Below, one piece after another: positions 1 through 10,350 of a stretch of DNA of 64,000 nucleotides; within the stretch, counting starts at the first letter, position 1, and every line of letters begins with the position of its first letter. Made by a program: the position numbers and the translations under genes. Where the stretch lies: NCBI RefSeq assembly GCF_000970305.1, contig NZ_CP009517.1:2480001-2544000 (forward strand). The letters run 5' to 3'. This stretch comes from Methanosarcina barkeri 3. GTDB lineage: Archaea; Halobacteriota; Methanosarcinia; Methanosarcinales; Methanosarcinaceae. The notes under the pieces were generated by a model. It was not told the origin of the DNA, searched no databases, and saw only the letters and a list, made by a program, of their open reading frames with translations.

Positions 1-1080
1 TAATTCCTTGATGCGTGGATCATCCTTATATGTAGTATTGTCATCACCAAGAAGCAAAACCACAGGTTTCATTTCCATATCGAGGCAGAATTCAGCAAGA
101 CCGATGACAAGGTCTGGATTTCCGTAAATAGCAACCTTCTTGTCTGCGAAAAACATATGAGTAAGGTCAGTAATTGCATCGATTGCAATTCCTCTTTCGC
201 GAACAAGTGATTCTGGAATTGGTTTTCCTGTCATTTTCTTCAAATTTTGCAGGAAAGTGTCCGTGTTACGAATTCCGATAGGAGTTGGTCCTATTATTGC
301 AGGAACATTGAACTCGCTTTCAAGATATCGGGCAGCTTTCGCACCTTCATATCGGTTCAGTGCAATTGTTCCCATTGCATCCGCAGTTCCGGTCAGATCT
401 TCTATCGTTGTACTGCCATGGGCAAACCCACTTTTATCCGGCATCAAAGGAGAATCAAAGCTTTCGATTTCAAAAAGGACTGTTGCATCTATGTCCATTG
501 CTGACAGAAGGTGCTTAAGTGCTATAACATCTCCGGGATTGACCCATCCGGTGATTAGATTGATTTTTCCATTAGGTTTCTCTTTTTTTGCAAACGCCTT
601 TACTATATCATGGACCGCCACATCATATCCGGTTACCATACTTCCTTTAAAACTTGGAGTATGGATTGGAATAAGGTGTACTTCCCGGTCTGCATATTTT
701 TCTTTCAAAAGTTTTTTATTCAGCTTCCTGATAAGACCATCAATATCATCGCCAATAACTTCCGTCGAGCACGTCGTGATGATCGGTACGACTTTCACAT
801 GTGGATACCTCATCAAAAGAACATCTACAGCTTCCTCGACTCTATTAAGAGCCCCAAACACCGCACCGTCCTCGTGAAGAGACGAAGATGCAAGCTCGAA
901 GCTATCCTTGAAATGCTGTGCCAATAGCATACGAACAAACATTACGCATCCCTGTCCCCCATGAACAATAGCGATACAGTCCTTTATTCCTATACTTGCA
1001 TACTGTGCTCCGCAAGGCTGGCATGTGAATATAGGGTTGATAATTCCTGGACGCTCTCGTTGTTTTAGTTCACAAGACAT
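1..1080 (-). CDS. anfK: Iron-only nitrogenase beta subunit AnfK (partial, runs off left edge)
   Basis: Reading from the ATG at 1080 gives 360 codons without a stop before the window ends, so the last ~100 residues are missing. The N-terminus closely resembles AnfK: P-cluster cysteines occur in IFTCQPCGAQ, in GGQGC and in TTCSTEVIGDD, and blocks such as SLHEDGAVFG and INLITGWVNPGD match the AnfK family as I remember it. With AnfD it forms the catalytic core (with AnfG) that reduces N2 without Mo or V. It is the last visible gene of a minus-strand operon, 15 bp after anfG, with the Shine-Dalgarno AGAGGAAA in front. The Anf rather than Vnf assignment rests mainly on AnfD. Confidence 0.95.
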   Translation of the reverse strand, partial: MSCELKQRERPGIINPIFTCQPCGAQYASIGIKDCIAIVHGGQGCVMFVRMLLAQHFKDSFELASSSLHEDGAVFGALNRVEEAVDVLLMRYPHVKVVPIITTCSTEVIGDDIDGLIRKLNKKLLKEKYADREVHLIPIHTPSFKGSMVTGYDVAVHDIVKAFAKKEKPNGKINLITGWVNPGDVIALKHLLSAMDIDATVLFEIESFDSPLMPDKSGFAHGSTTIEDLTGTADAMGTIALNRYEGAKAARYLESEFNVPAIIGPTPIGIRNTDTFLQNLKKMTGKPIPESLVRERGIAIDAITDLTHMFFADKKVAIYGNPDLVIGLAEFCLDMEMKPVVLLLGDDNTTYKDDPRIKEL

Positions 1081-1095
1081 AATATTTCCTCTTAC

Positions 1096-1446
1096 TTAAT
1101 AAATCGGGTTAGTGAGTTCTTGGTTAAGTGACCCATTGATAGTTAAGTAATCTATACGCTCCTTGAGCCCCTGCATAAGCAGCTTGATGTCTTTTTTATC
1201 CATTGTGCCTAACCACGGGCACGTTTTTTTGAACCCATTTGCTAAATACACAGCATCTACCCAATAGCACCTATCTGAAGGTGTGCTGAGATTAACAGGT
1301 TCGTCGCACAATAACTGCATGGTTTTTGTAAGGATCTCTTCGTTTTGTCTCTCTCTGTCCCAGGCACGTGAATGAAACTGCCACAGGCACCATTTCATAA
1401 TAAAATCTACAAGCTGCTCTATCCTATCTTTCATAACGTCGTCCAT
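1096..1446 (-). CDS. anfG: Iron-only nitrogenase delta subunit AnfG
   Basis: This 116-residue protein has the hallmark delta-subunit block [16 protein letters not shown] and later [12 protein letters not shown] and [14 protein letters not shown]. Delta subunits exist only in the V and Fe-only nitrogenases, so the gene alone rules out a Mo enzyme. It is needed for the alternative enzymes to act as hexamers. The start was moved from a GTG at 1458 to the ATG at 1446, which lies about 9 nt after a GGAGGTG Shine-Dalgarno. It lies between anfD and anfK with gaps of 21 and 15 bp. Confidence 0.95.
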   Translation of the reverse strand: MDDVMKDRIEQLVDFIMKWCLWQFHSRAWDRERQNEEILTKTMQLLCDEPVNLSTPSDRCYWVDAVYLANGFKKTCPWLGTMDKKDIKLLMQGLKERIDYLTINGSLNQELTNPIY

Positions 1447-1467
1447 TAATGACCTCACCTCCCTCTA

Positions 1468-3054
<1,587 letters not shown>

Positions 3055-3432
3055 TTATAAAAGGGCACTGTCTCCCTGTTCATCCGTTCTTACTCTAATG
3101 GCATCATCAACAGGACAGATGAAAATTCTCCCATCGCCGATTTCACCAGTTTGGTTTACCTTAATAATTGTTTCAACAATTGTGTCAACGTCTTCATTAC
3201 AGGCAACTATGGAGAATAGGCGCTTGGGAATGTATTCCATTCTCCTTCCAGCCTTTATGCTCTGATCCAGAACTTCAGGGCGAATATCAATTTCAAGTTC
3301 GGTTGCAATGCCTTTTTGTTTACCTCTTCCAAACACCGGAAGCGCAGTTAAACTTGGAACACCGAGTTTTTCAAGGGCTTCTTTTGTAGGAATAACTTTT
3401 TTTGGACGGATAATTGCAATTATTTCTTTCAT
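3055..3432 (-). CDS. anfI2: PII-like nitrogenase regulator NifI2-type (AnfI2)
   Basis: A 125-residue GlnB/PII-family protein with KEIIAIIRPKK at the start, an extended T-loop (GRGKQKGIATELEID) and the B-loop TGEIGDGRIFICPVDDAIRVRT. NifI1 and NifI2 in methanogens form a complex that switches nitrogenase off when ammonium returns, relieved by 2-oxoglutarate. The longer T-loop region and position after the shorter paralogue fit NifI2. A GAGGAGG Shine-Dalgarno lies 11 nt before the ATG. It is 21 bp upstream of anfD, the usual nifI1-nifI2-D order. Confidence 0.92.
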   Translation of the reverse strand: MKEIIAIIRPKKVIPTKEALEKLGVPSLTALPVFGRGKQKGIATELEIDIRPEVLDQSIKAGRRMEYIPKRLFSIVACNEDVDTIVETIIKVNQTGEIGDGRIFICPVDDAIRVRTDEQGDSALL

Positions 3433-3445
3433 AATTGCCCCCTCC

Positions 3446-3763
3446 TCAAAGACCTACATCCCCTGTGCGTATCGTATATGCATTGTCAACGGGGATGACA
3501 AAAATTTTACCGTCCCCTTGATGACCGGTGTATGCTTTATATTTGATAATTTTAGCAACTTCTTCAACATGCTCATCTTCTACAACTAAAATAAGCATGG
3601 TTTTAGGAAGCTCATCATAGTGTACTGTCCCGATCGTGATTCCATTTTGTTTTCCACGGCCGAATACATCTATTTTTGTTAATGAAACAAATCCCCCCTC
3701 TGCAAGCCCTTCTATAACGTCATCAGCGGCTTCGGGACGTATTAAAGCTTTGATCATTTTCAT
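3446..3763 (-). CDS. anfI1: PII-like nitrogenase regulator NifI1-type (AnfI1)
   Basis: A 105-residue GlnB-family protein: KMIKALIRPE, GRGKQNGI (T-loop base) and TGHQGDGKIFVIPVDNAYTIRTG (B- and C-loop). An upstream in-frame start at 3790 is rejected because an AGGAGG sits 7 nt before the ATG at 3763. It is the first gene of the visible anf operon. In related operons nifH normally precedes nifI1; here it does not. Expected role: post-translational ammonium switch-off together with AnfI2. Confidence 0.92.
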   Translation of the reverse strand: MKMIKALIRPEAADDVIEGLAEGGFVSLTKIDVFGRGKQNGITIGTVHYDELPKTMLILVVEDEHVEEVAKIIKYKAYTGHQGDGKIFVIPVDNAYTIRTGDVGL

Positions 3764-3773
3764 ATTAATCCTC

Positions 3774-4195
3774 CTTTCACCGCCGGACAAACTTTGTCAC
3801 ACGAAACATCATTCGGCGGCAAATGAGGTTTTGTGGTGTACAATGAAGTTTTATGTTTTCTAGTGAATGAGATCTTATTCGTGAGATTTTGCAATGGTAT
3901 TTAAGTGATCAATCCTTGCCCAGATCTTGTGATTACTTTTTCTCCGTAATCCATATCCAGAAGCTTTATGGCAACAAAAGTTTCTTTTCGATAATTTCAA
4001 ATGCAAGCTTGCCTCTTCCTTTTTTTCGGTTACACAGATTATCGTAATCAACAAAAAGTCGGACTTTATTTCTGCAGCATTTTGTTCCGGCATATAGCGA
4101 ATTGTTCGAGTTTTAATAATCTTTCAATGTGTTTTAACCTCCTTTTGTACTTTTACTCGTTATGTTACTTTAGACATAATGTATATTTATAATAC
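3774..4195 (-). promoter_or_regulatory. Putative anf promoter and long leader without anfH
   Basis: On the minus strand a TATA-like box TTATAAATATAC lies at 4192-4181. Transcription would start near 4160 and run about 400 nt before anfI1. A strong Shine-Dalgarno AAGGAGGT at 4144-4137 is followed after 8-10 nt only by ATT or TTG: the TTG frame stops after four codons and the ATT frame after about 20. A 72-codon ORF at 4093-3875 has no recognisable features. The arrangement looks like promoter plus ribosome site with the first gene (expected anfH) missing. Box and start site are predictions. Confidence 0.45.
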
Positions 4196-5003
4196 AGGAA
4201 AGCAGTAACCTATTTCCTATTTATTAGTATATATAACTTCCCCCAATCTCGGGTTTGATATTGTTTACTCTTTAGAATAGGAACGTTACAATATTTTAAA
4301 TTTAATATAAAAGATGTGCTTAAAAATAAATTATGTACATTATTTAATTAGCATTTTAAGCTTATTTATTGTTAATTTAAAATGACTGGACATTCAAGTA
4401 GTTTAATAAGTCTTTACTTGTTAGTTCAATATAGAGAAAAACTAGATATGTTTGCATATACCGATCACATTTAACTATAAAAAGTCAAAATGAACGTTAA
4501 GGTAATTGATAATGTTTCCTCATTCAAAATACTTTTTTTTGAACATATCAGTCATTATGATCTCAGAATTTACCATTCAGGGGATAACACTTTTTAATTT
4601 TACCTTTTAAGGTATTTCATGTGCTTAGCTTCAGATTATAAATCTCGAGAATTTACTGAGGTTATTCCCTATGTAGTCAACTTATATATAATAATATAAC
4701 ACTTCTACTCAAAAAATTGATGTCGATATGTTTATATTTGAGTTGTAAATCTATTTCCTAATACAAGTTCTTCATACAAGTCGTATGAGTTTGAACGAGA
4801 AGACAGTTTACTGGTGACAAGCGTGAATCTGAAAATCTACTAACTGGTAAACTACAGCAAAAACTTGAACACGGTTTTTTTTCTATTGGGATCTGGAAAG
4901 TTATGGTCTCTCCTGAATTCCCCCACCCGTCTTCCAGGATGCAGGGAAAAAGGCGTATTCCTGAAAACCTGTTGACATTGAAGTACTAGTTCATAAAAAT
5001 GGT
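4196..5003. other. AT-rich intergenic region
   Basis: About 0.8 kb of very AT-rich DNA between the divergent anf operon and the fwdB-like gene. I see no convincing ORF, tRNA or long repeat. It probably contains promoters in both directions. Confidence 0.6.
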
Positions 5004-5062
5004 ACAGTGCTGTGAAATTACTGTGCACTGTTCATTGGCATGAAAGTGAACTGCTGTACAGC
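5004..5062 (+). promoter_or_regulatory. Inverted repeats upstream of fwdB-like gene
   Basis: Two symmetric elements lie 115-175 nt before the fwdB-like start. The first has arms ACAGTGC (5004-5010) and GCACTGT (5025-5031) with a 14-nt spacer. The second is a perfect 10-bp palindrome GCTGTACAGC at 5053-5062. They could be operator sites or leader RNA structure; no known regulator is recognised. Confidence 0.35.
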
Positions 5063-5177
5063 AAACAGAACAATGTTGAGAGGTCAGTAAAATGCAAGAT
5101 GAGAAGTTACTATCGATTTTTTTTGAAGAATACACCGAAAATACAATATCAAGGTTTTGTTCCGGAGAGCAGAGAGT

Positions 5178-6581
5178 ATGATTCACAAAAACATAGTCTG
5201 TCCGGTTTGTGGAGCTGCCTGCGACGATATCCAGATTGAAATCAAGGATGGAAAGATTGAAACGAAAAACGTATGCAAGATGGGAATTTCCAGGTTTAAG
5301 GAGATTACAAGTCCCAGGCGGTTTAAACAGCCCCTTCTAAAGTTCGGAGGGAAATTAAGACCGGTTTCCTGGGACGGGGCCCTTCAAATAGCTGCAGACA
5401 TTCTGACTTCGGCGAAGCGTCCTCTGATTTACATAGGCAGTGAAACTTCCTGTGAAGCATATGAAGTTGGGCTCATGATCGGAGAATATCTTGGCGCAAT
5501 TGTTGATACAGTCGGCAATGGGGCCATAGTGATGGGAACTCAGGAAGCCGGAAAAGTCGGTGCTACTGAAGGACAGAAGAAAAACAAGGGAGATCTTATG
5601 GTTTACTGGGGAACAAACCCACTTGAATCCATGCCCAGACAGATGTCCAGATATGGGGTTTTCCCCAGAGGTTACTGGACAAAGCGAGGGCGTTTTGACA
5701 GGACAATCCTTACTGTAGACCCAAGAAAAACACTAACTGCTAAAGCTTCTGACCTTCAGGTGCAGCTTAAACCCGACTCAGACTATGAACTGGTAAGTGC
5801 ACTGTTGACACTTTTGAACGGAAGAGTTCCCCATCATTCAGTAGAGGAAATCACAGGAGTTTCCGTTCATGTTATGGAAGAGATGCTTGATTTGATGAAG
5901 AACTGCAACTTTGGGACTATCTCAGTAGGGGCTGGACTGTCTTCATCTCCTGGGAAGTACAGGAATATCGAAATTGCCATGAGCCTTGTGAAAGAGCTGA
6001 ACAAATATTCCAAATTTACCCTTGGAATTATCCGCAGTCACTGCAACGCGGCAGGCTTTAGCCAGGTTGCTTCCTACATGTACGGTTACCCTTTCGGGCT
6101 TGACTTCATGCGAGGCCACCCGCGTTATAACCCTGGAGAATTTACAACCGTAGATTTGCTTCGAGAAAAAGACATAGATGCAGCTTTTGTAATATGTGCC
6201 GATCTTTTGAGTCAGATCCCGCCTGACTGTGCAACTTACCTTGAAGAAATTCCTTTGATCTGCCTGGATACAATTCCCTGTCCAACTACGTCTCTCTCAG
6301 ACATTGTACTCCCTGGAGTCATTGACTCTATGGAGTGTGAAGGGACTTTCTACAGACTTGACGATGTGCCTGTTTATTTTGAACCGTTCCTTGATTCACC
6401 GTTTAAATTCACCCAAAGTAACGAAGACACCTTAAAACAGCTTTTTGAAAAAATAAAAGAGAAAAAAAATCAGGATAGTATTTTTCAGGACAGTGTTTTT
6501 CCGTTTACATATATTGATGATCTTAAAACTCAAAATTGCTCTTCGAGATCTTATACTTCGAGCGGCCAGTTAAGTTTTTGA
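5178..6581 (+). CDS. Formylmethanofuran dehydrogenase subunit B paralogue (orphan)
   Basis: A 467-residue protein of the FwdB/FmdB (molybdopterin oxidoreductase) family. It has an N-terminal [4Fe-4S] motif C8-x2-C11-x3-C15 and C33, then WGTNPLESMPRQMSRY and PRGYWTKRGRFDR, which match pterin-binding blocks of FwdB. FwdB normally binds the W/Mo bis-pterin with a Cys or Sec in a VCHG-like segment; here the aligned segment at residues 111-117 reads TVGNGAI, so the ligand appears to be Gly. No other fwd/fmd subunits are nearby. The ATG at 5178 is chosen over a TTG at 5157 because of the purine-rich GGAGAGCAGAGAG just before it. It may be a non-catalytic or altered-specificity paralogue. Confidence 0.82.
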   Translation: MIHKNIVCPVCGAACDDIQIEIKDGKIETKNVCKMGISRFKEITSPRRFKQPLLKFGGKLRPVSWDGALQIAADILTSAKRPLIYIGSETSCEAYEVGLMIGEYLGAIVDTVGNGAIVMGTQEAGKVGATEGQKKNKGDLMVYWGTNPLESMPRQMSRYGVFPRGYWTKRGRFDRTILTVDPRKTLTAKASDLQVQLKPDSDYELVSALLTLLNGRVPHHSVEEITGVSVHVMEEMLDLMKNCNFGTISVGAGLSSSPGKYRNIEIAMSLVKELNKYSKFTLGIIRSHCNAAGFSQVASYMYGYPFGLDFMRGHPRYNPGEFTTVDLLREKDIDAAFVICADLLSQIPPDCATYLEEIPLICLDTIPCPTTSLSDIVLPGVIDSMECEGTFYRLDDVPVYFEPFLDSPFKFTQSNEDTLKQLFEKIKEKKNQDSIFQDSVFPFTYIDDLKTQNCSSRSYTSSGQLSF

Positions 6582-6681
6582 TAATGAAAATAATTCTGAA
6601 ATCACTGGTTTCGGAATAAAATTATTTTGGAGATTAGCTATATAATAAGTTAATTTTTGATACATAAAAAGGAGAGATTTG

Positions 6682-7203
6682 ATGATAACGAGTTATAAAG
6701 ACAAAAACCCGAAAATCTCAAAGACAGTTTTCGTTGCAGACTCTGCTGATATCATCGGAGATGTAGAAATTGGGGATTCTTCAAGTATATGGTTTAATGC
6801 TACGCTTCGAGGAGACCAGAATAAAATAAAAATCGGAAACCGAACAAGTATCCAGGATAATGTGGTAATTCATGTAGATTCTACTAATGAAGTACAAATC
6901 GGGGATAATGTCACTATAGGACACGGTGCAGTACTCCATGGTTGCAGAATCGAAAATAATGTGATTATAGGAATGAACTCTACAGTATTGAACGGTGCTG
7001 AAATAGGGAAAAATTCCATTGTCGGTGCAAATGCACTAGTTCCTGAAGGAAAAAAATTTCCTGAAAGAAGCCTGATCATTGGAGTTCCGGGAAAAGTAAA
7101 AAGAGAACTCGAAGAAGTAGAAATCGAGGCTATATTAAGAAATGCTGAAGAGTATGTAGAACTTACAAAGGAGTACAAGGAAAAGAGTAAAGTTAATGTT
7201 TAA
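6682..7203 (+). CDS. Gamma-class carbonic anhydrase, CamH-like
   Basis: A 173-residue left-handed beta-helix protein built from hexapeptide repeats (IGDVEIG, IQIGDN, IGHGAVLHGC, VIGMNSTV, SIVGANALV). Putative zinc ligands H64, H81 and H86 and the supporting R43, D45 and Q58 are all present. It lacks the N-terminal acidic loop extension of Cam, which fits the shorter CamH type known in Methanosarcina. Likely reaction: reversible CO2 hydration as a trimer. A GGAGAG Shine-Dalgarno at 6671-6676 favours the ATG at 6682 over the TTG at 6679. A more general YrdA/PaaY-like transferase fold protein is the alternative. Confidence 0.8.
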   Translation: MITSYKDKNPKISKTVFVADSADIIGDVEIGDSSSIWFNATLRGDQNKIKIGNRTSIQDNVVIHVDSTNEVQIGDNVTIGHGAVLHGCRIENNVIIGMNSTVLNGAEIGKNSIVGANALVPEGKKFPERSLIIGVPGKVKRELEEVEIEAILRNAEEYVELTKEYKEKSKVNV

Positions 7204-7300
7204 GTCAATAAGCTTTTCTTTAAGCTTATAACTTAAATATTCGCTTTTTTTAGGCTTATAACTTAAGTATTCGCTTTTCTCAGCTTTTAACTTAAAAATC
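7204..7300. repeat. Short direct repeat after camH-like gene
   Basis: Three imperfect copies of a ~33-nt unit with the core AAGCTTATAACTTAA followed by TATTCGCTTTT, at about 7210, 7245 and 7275. It sits between the camH-like stop codon and the long dispersed repeat. Confidence 0.6.
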
Positions 7301-7304
7301 AACA

Positions 7305-8115
7305 CCCAGGGCGGTGCTACTACCTCTTCAGCTCTTTTCTCTCTGGTGTGACAGGCCATTTTACTTTTTGTCAAGCCTTATGGGTGCCCTGGAGGTTGTT
7401 CACTTGCTTTAATTTGTCAAGGTTTTAAAAAGAAAGGCGATGCGTGCACGTCTTTCCGTCGTGGCGAACTGTACCAGTTAACCTTTAAAAAGAGCATGAC
7501 ATTCATCAGAATGTGATGCGTTTCGTTTCTTTTTTCGGATGAGCCTGTTCCTGAGTCTGCAAATGGCGAAAGAAAAAGCCTGCCCTGAATTCTTGTTGAG
7601 CATGGGTGTTTCTTAGGCATGGCGAAGCCTATCTGCCGTTAACACCTATGCGCTTTTATTCAATTGTAAGAAATTGTTTTCCATTATTTTCTTTGTCGTG
7701 GAGAAATTTTACTTTGCTGAAAATTTCTCCGGGAAATTTTCCTGAAATTCAAGGGAATTGTTCTAAATTTTTCTGAAAAAATGGTGAAAATTTTCTCCTC
7801 CTCTAGGCTATTAGTAGATAGTAGCTTTTTGTCGCCAATTTTTGGAGACAACTTTTTTTTCGGCTCTTGTTGCTGGTTTCATTCTTCTCAAATATTTTGA
7901 CCTCGATATCACATAAGTATAATTTTGCTAACAAAATACTATGTTTTTGTATGATTGGGTTAATTTACTATGAAAAGATTAAGCAAATTTTGCTTAAATC
8001 CGTTTTTCGAGGTTCTTGCTATCGAATTTTTATTATCTACTTTCAAAATATATAATTAAAAAACAGTATGAGAAGGTTCAACGTAAAGATTAAGTAAATT
8101 TTGCTTAAAACCTTT
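7305..8115. repeat. Long dispersed non-coding repeat, copy 1
   Basis: A block of about 0.8 kb shared with 14375-15290. Shared parts in order: CAGGGCGGTGCTACTACCTC, GGTGCGTGCACGTC-like sequence, a hairpin at 7494-7519 (arms GCATGACATTC and GAATGTGATGC, one mismatch), a purine/T-rich stretch with repeated GAAATTTTCC, CTCTAGGCTATTAGTAGATA, and a 3' part containing AAGATTAAGCAAATTTTGC. The middle (about 7590-7790) differs between copies. No convincing protein is encoded; ORFs over it are not conserved in frame. It could be an IS-less mobile element or a structured RNA locus. Confidence 0.8.
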
Positions 8116-8224
8116 TTTTGGGGAACTTGCTATCGAATTTTTATTATCTACGAGCCGATCCCAAAACTCAAAATTGGTTTCCATAATATCAAACTTTAAA
8201 TAATTAATTAGGTTTCTTGCCATG

Positions 8225-8345
8225 AAAATATAATTAAGAAACTTTTATGGTTTTGTTGCAAAAGTATTATGAAAGAGATTCACTAAACTTGATTTTTCAG
8301 GATGTTTGATATCCGAACTTTATGAGATAAAAGGTTTGTATTTCA
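8225..8345. repeat. Second dispersed repeat family, copy 1
   Basis: The core TTTTTCAGGAT, then CGAACT, then TGAGATAAAA and GTTTGTATTT is found again in the same order and spacing at 12230-12290. Both copies are preceded by a GTTGCAA motif. No coding capacity is seen. Confidence 0.6.
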
Positions 8346-8387
8346 CTAAAGTACGAGTATTCTATGGCAAAACGTCGGATATTTTAG

Positions 8388-8474
8388 GGTTCTGTCAAGT
8401 CTATGAGGAATAGAGAATTTATGGGTTTGACAGTAGCTGAAAAAACTCTTCTCTCTCAATGACTTGACAGAACC
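8388..8474. mobile_element. Solo MITE with perfect 14-bp terminal inverted repeats
   Basis: An 87-bp element with perfect ends GGTTCTGTCAAGTC (8388-8401) and GACTTGACAGAACC (8461-8474). No transposase is present. A related end sequence, GGTTCTGTCAGGTC, occurs at 33847, so this is a multi-copy family probably mobilised by a full-length IS elsewhere. Confidence 0.75.
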
Positions 8475-8633
8475 TGGTTATCGTAAACCCGACGTGGATG
8501 ATATTTACAAAGGCTTAATTGCATTTGAAAATGGATAAAGATTGAAATCCGAAAATTAAATTAAAATAGTTAGTAATTTACTGTCAGGTTTGAATACAGG
8601 TTATCTCTATTCTCATATTGTTCTTCATAGCTT

Positions 8634-9074
8634 TTAACCCATAATAGGTTGTGGTTTGAAGTTTTTCGAAAATTCTGCATATTGTTTAGCTATCTCTTGA
8701 GCTTGGTTATCACTTATCACTTTTTGAGCAGCAGGAAACACCTTGTTTTCTTCTTCTTCCACATGATGGCTTACTACTTTATCTAAAGCATGGACTGTAG
8801 CAATCCAACTTCTATCTCCTTCACTACTGTTGTCCAGTTCTTGCAGTATTGTCTTTATTTCTTCGTGTTCGTCATAAGCATGATTAACAAGCTCAATTAA
8901 CTCTTCATTTTCTTCAAGCGCAGGATAGAAAAGTTCTTCTTCACCAAGTAAGTGAGGTTGAAGTTTAGCTTTTATCTGATTAAAAGTATTCTTTGTATCA
9001 TCCTGCGTTGCTTTCTTTATGAGTTCAGATACTTCACTGTGTTCTTTAATCAATATGTCATAAATCTTATCCAT
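8634..9074 (-). CDS. Hemerythrin-like (HHE domain) protein
   Basis: A 146-residue four-helix HHE protein. Putative diiron ligands are H12 (KEHSEV), H41 with E45/E46 (HLLGEEE), H70/E71 (DEHEE) and H103/H104 with E108 (HHVEEEE). Such proteins bind O2 or sense or detoxify oxidants and NO in anaerobes; the exact role here is unknown. A strong GGGAGGGG Shine-Dalgarno precedes the ATG. It stands alone between repeat-rich gaps. Confidence 0.88.
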   Translation of the reverse strand: MDKIYDILIKEHSEVSELIKKATQDDTKNTFNQIKAKLQPHLLGEEELFYPALEENEELIELVNHAYDEHEEIKTILQELDNSSEGDRSWIATVHALDKVVSHHVEEEENKVFPAAQKVISDNQAQEIAKQYAEFSKNFKPQPIMG

Positions 9075-9485
9075 ACTTCCCCTCCCTCATATGAGGTATA
9101 CGTATTAATATTCGTAAAAGCATATATATTTAATTATTACTTCTAATTTATAAAAAAGTGGAAGCAGTAGCTAAAAACATTAACCAATGTTGAATCCGTT
9201 CAAAAGCAAGGACGTGCGATGTAAAAGTTTCCCAGAAGAGACTAATAATGTTCTTGCTATCTATACAGTGTTTTTTAGACAAACTATTGTATAAACTTAA
9301 TTATGATCACAATGAAATTACATCAAATTTCATTTCTTTTATTTGATTCGTTTATATATAATAGATAATATATTAAAATTAACGGAAAATTGTCCGTTAA
9401 TCGTGTATTTATAAAATGTGGTTAATAAAAGTAGAAATAATCCGTACAATATTGAAAACGGACTTAAAACATAAGGGGAAAAGTT
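9075..9485. other. AT-rich gap with divergent promoters
   Basis: About 410 bp of AT-rich DNA between divergent genes. TATA-like runs at 9352-9375 (TTATATATAATAGATAATATA split over the stretch) probably serve the downstream small gene. No ORF or RNA gene is recognised. Confidence 0.5.
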
Positions 9486-9689
9486 ATGAGAGCAAGTATG
9501 GCTGATGTTGAACATGCATTGAAAGGTATCGATTTTCCTAAGAATAAGAATGAAATCATTCAGTATGCTAAGCAGAACAATGCTAGCAACGAAATAGTTT
9601 CCGATTTACAGGACCTTTCTGATCGTACGTATAACAATGCTGCTGATGTTGCTAAAGAGTTCAGCGGGAAGAAACTGAAAGGAGAATAA
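9486..9689 (+). CDS. Small DUF2795-like protein
   Basis: A 67-residue soluble protein with MADVEHALKGIDFPKNKNEI, a run resembling the DUF2795 family (helix-loop-helix, often annotated in archaea and bacteria without function). Composition is charged with no signal peptide or membrane segment. The start is the ATG at 9486, with AAGGGGAAAAG before it as a weak Shine-Dalgarno. A single-gene unit flanked by AT-rich gaps. Confidence 0.7.
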   Translation: MRASMADVEHALKGIDFPKNKNEIIQYAKQNNASNEIVSDLQDLSDRTYNNAADVAKEFSGKKLKGE

Positions 9690-10350
9690 AAATAAAAAGT
9701 ACCTATTATCGTGTTTAATTATTTTTTTGCATTATTTTTTGACAAAGAGCACAACACTTTTATGATAAGCTCTATAAAGAAGTTAATCTAACTAATTTTT
9801 AGAACAATTGCTTACAGTGGTAGCATACCGAAAGCTCTGTAAAATTAAAAATATTATAAAGTTTGTGGTTTGAAAAGCCCCTAGCAAGACAACTGAATTT
9901 GTTCAGTAAACAAAAATTTGGTTTTGAATTTACAAAACTTTCGGCACACTGCCGATTTTGTCAAATTTTTAATATGTAGGTTTACATATTTATTTTAATA
10001 TTTTTGCAATTCAACCTCCTCTTTAGATATACATTTTGTATTTTGCTCTAGTCTACTATTTTTATGAGAAAACTTAATTAATTTTTGATCAGTAAATAAA
10101 AAAATCGAAAAATTTAATAATAATGAAATAACCTATTTGAAATATTTTTAGTTATATAATTAAGTACTTTATCACATACTTCCGAAAGAGAATTCTGAGT
10201 TTCTCTTAATTCTATTCATTGATTAATATGCTATCAAATATATTAGTTTCTTAACTATATAAATAATTTTTATTTGGAGAGGACTCTACAAAAACGGATT
10301 TAAAATATGACTCTTTGGGACGTAAACTTATCGACAAAAATGGTGACTAA
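9690..10350. other. AT-rich gap
   Basis: About 660 bp without a credible ORF. A small GC hairpin (CGGCA/TGCCG) lies near 9950-9962, and the word CCGAAAG/CTTTCGG recurs at 9828 and 9947. Nothing else is recognised. Confidence 0.5.

Noticed and set aside
247-927. Plus-strand ORFs over 1-1080
   Set aside because: Shadows of anfK, whose minus-strand product matches the family throughout.
3875-4093. 72-codon minus-strand ORF in the anf leader as a possible anfH remnant
   Set aside because: No P-loop (GKGGIGKS) or other Fe-protein motif in any frame; it lacks a ribosome site.
7417-8055. ORFs of 67 and 62 codons in repeat copy 1
   Set aside because: Frames are not kept in copy 2.
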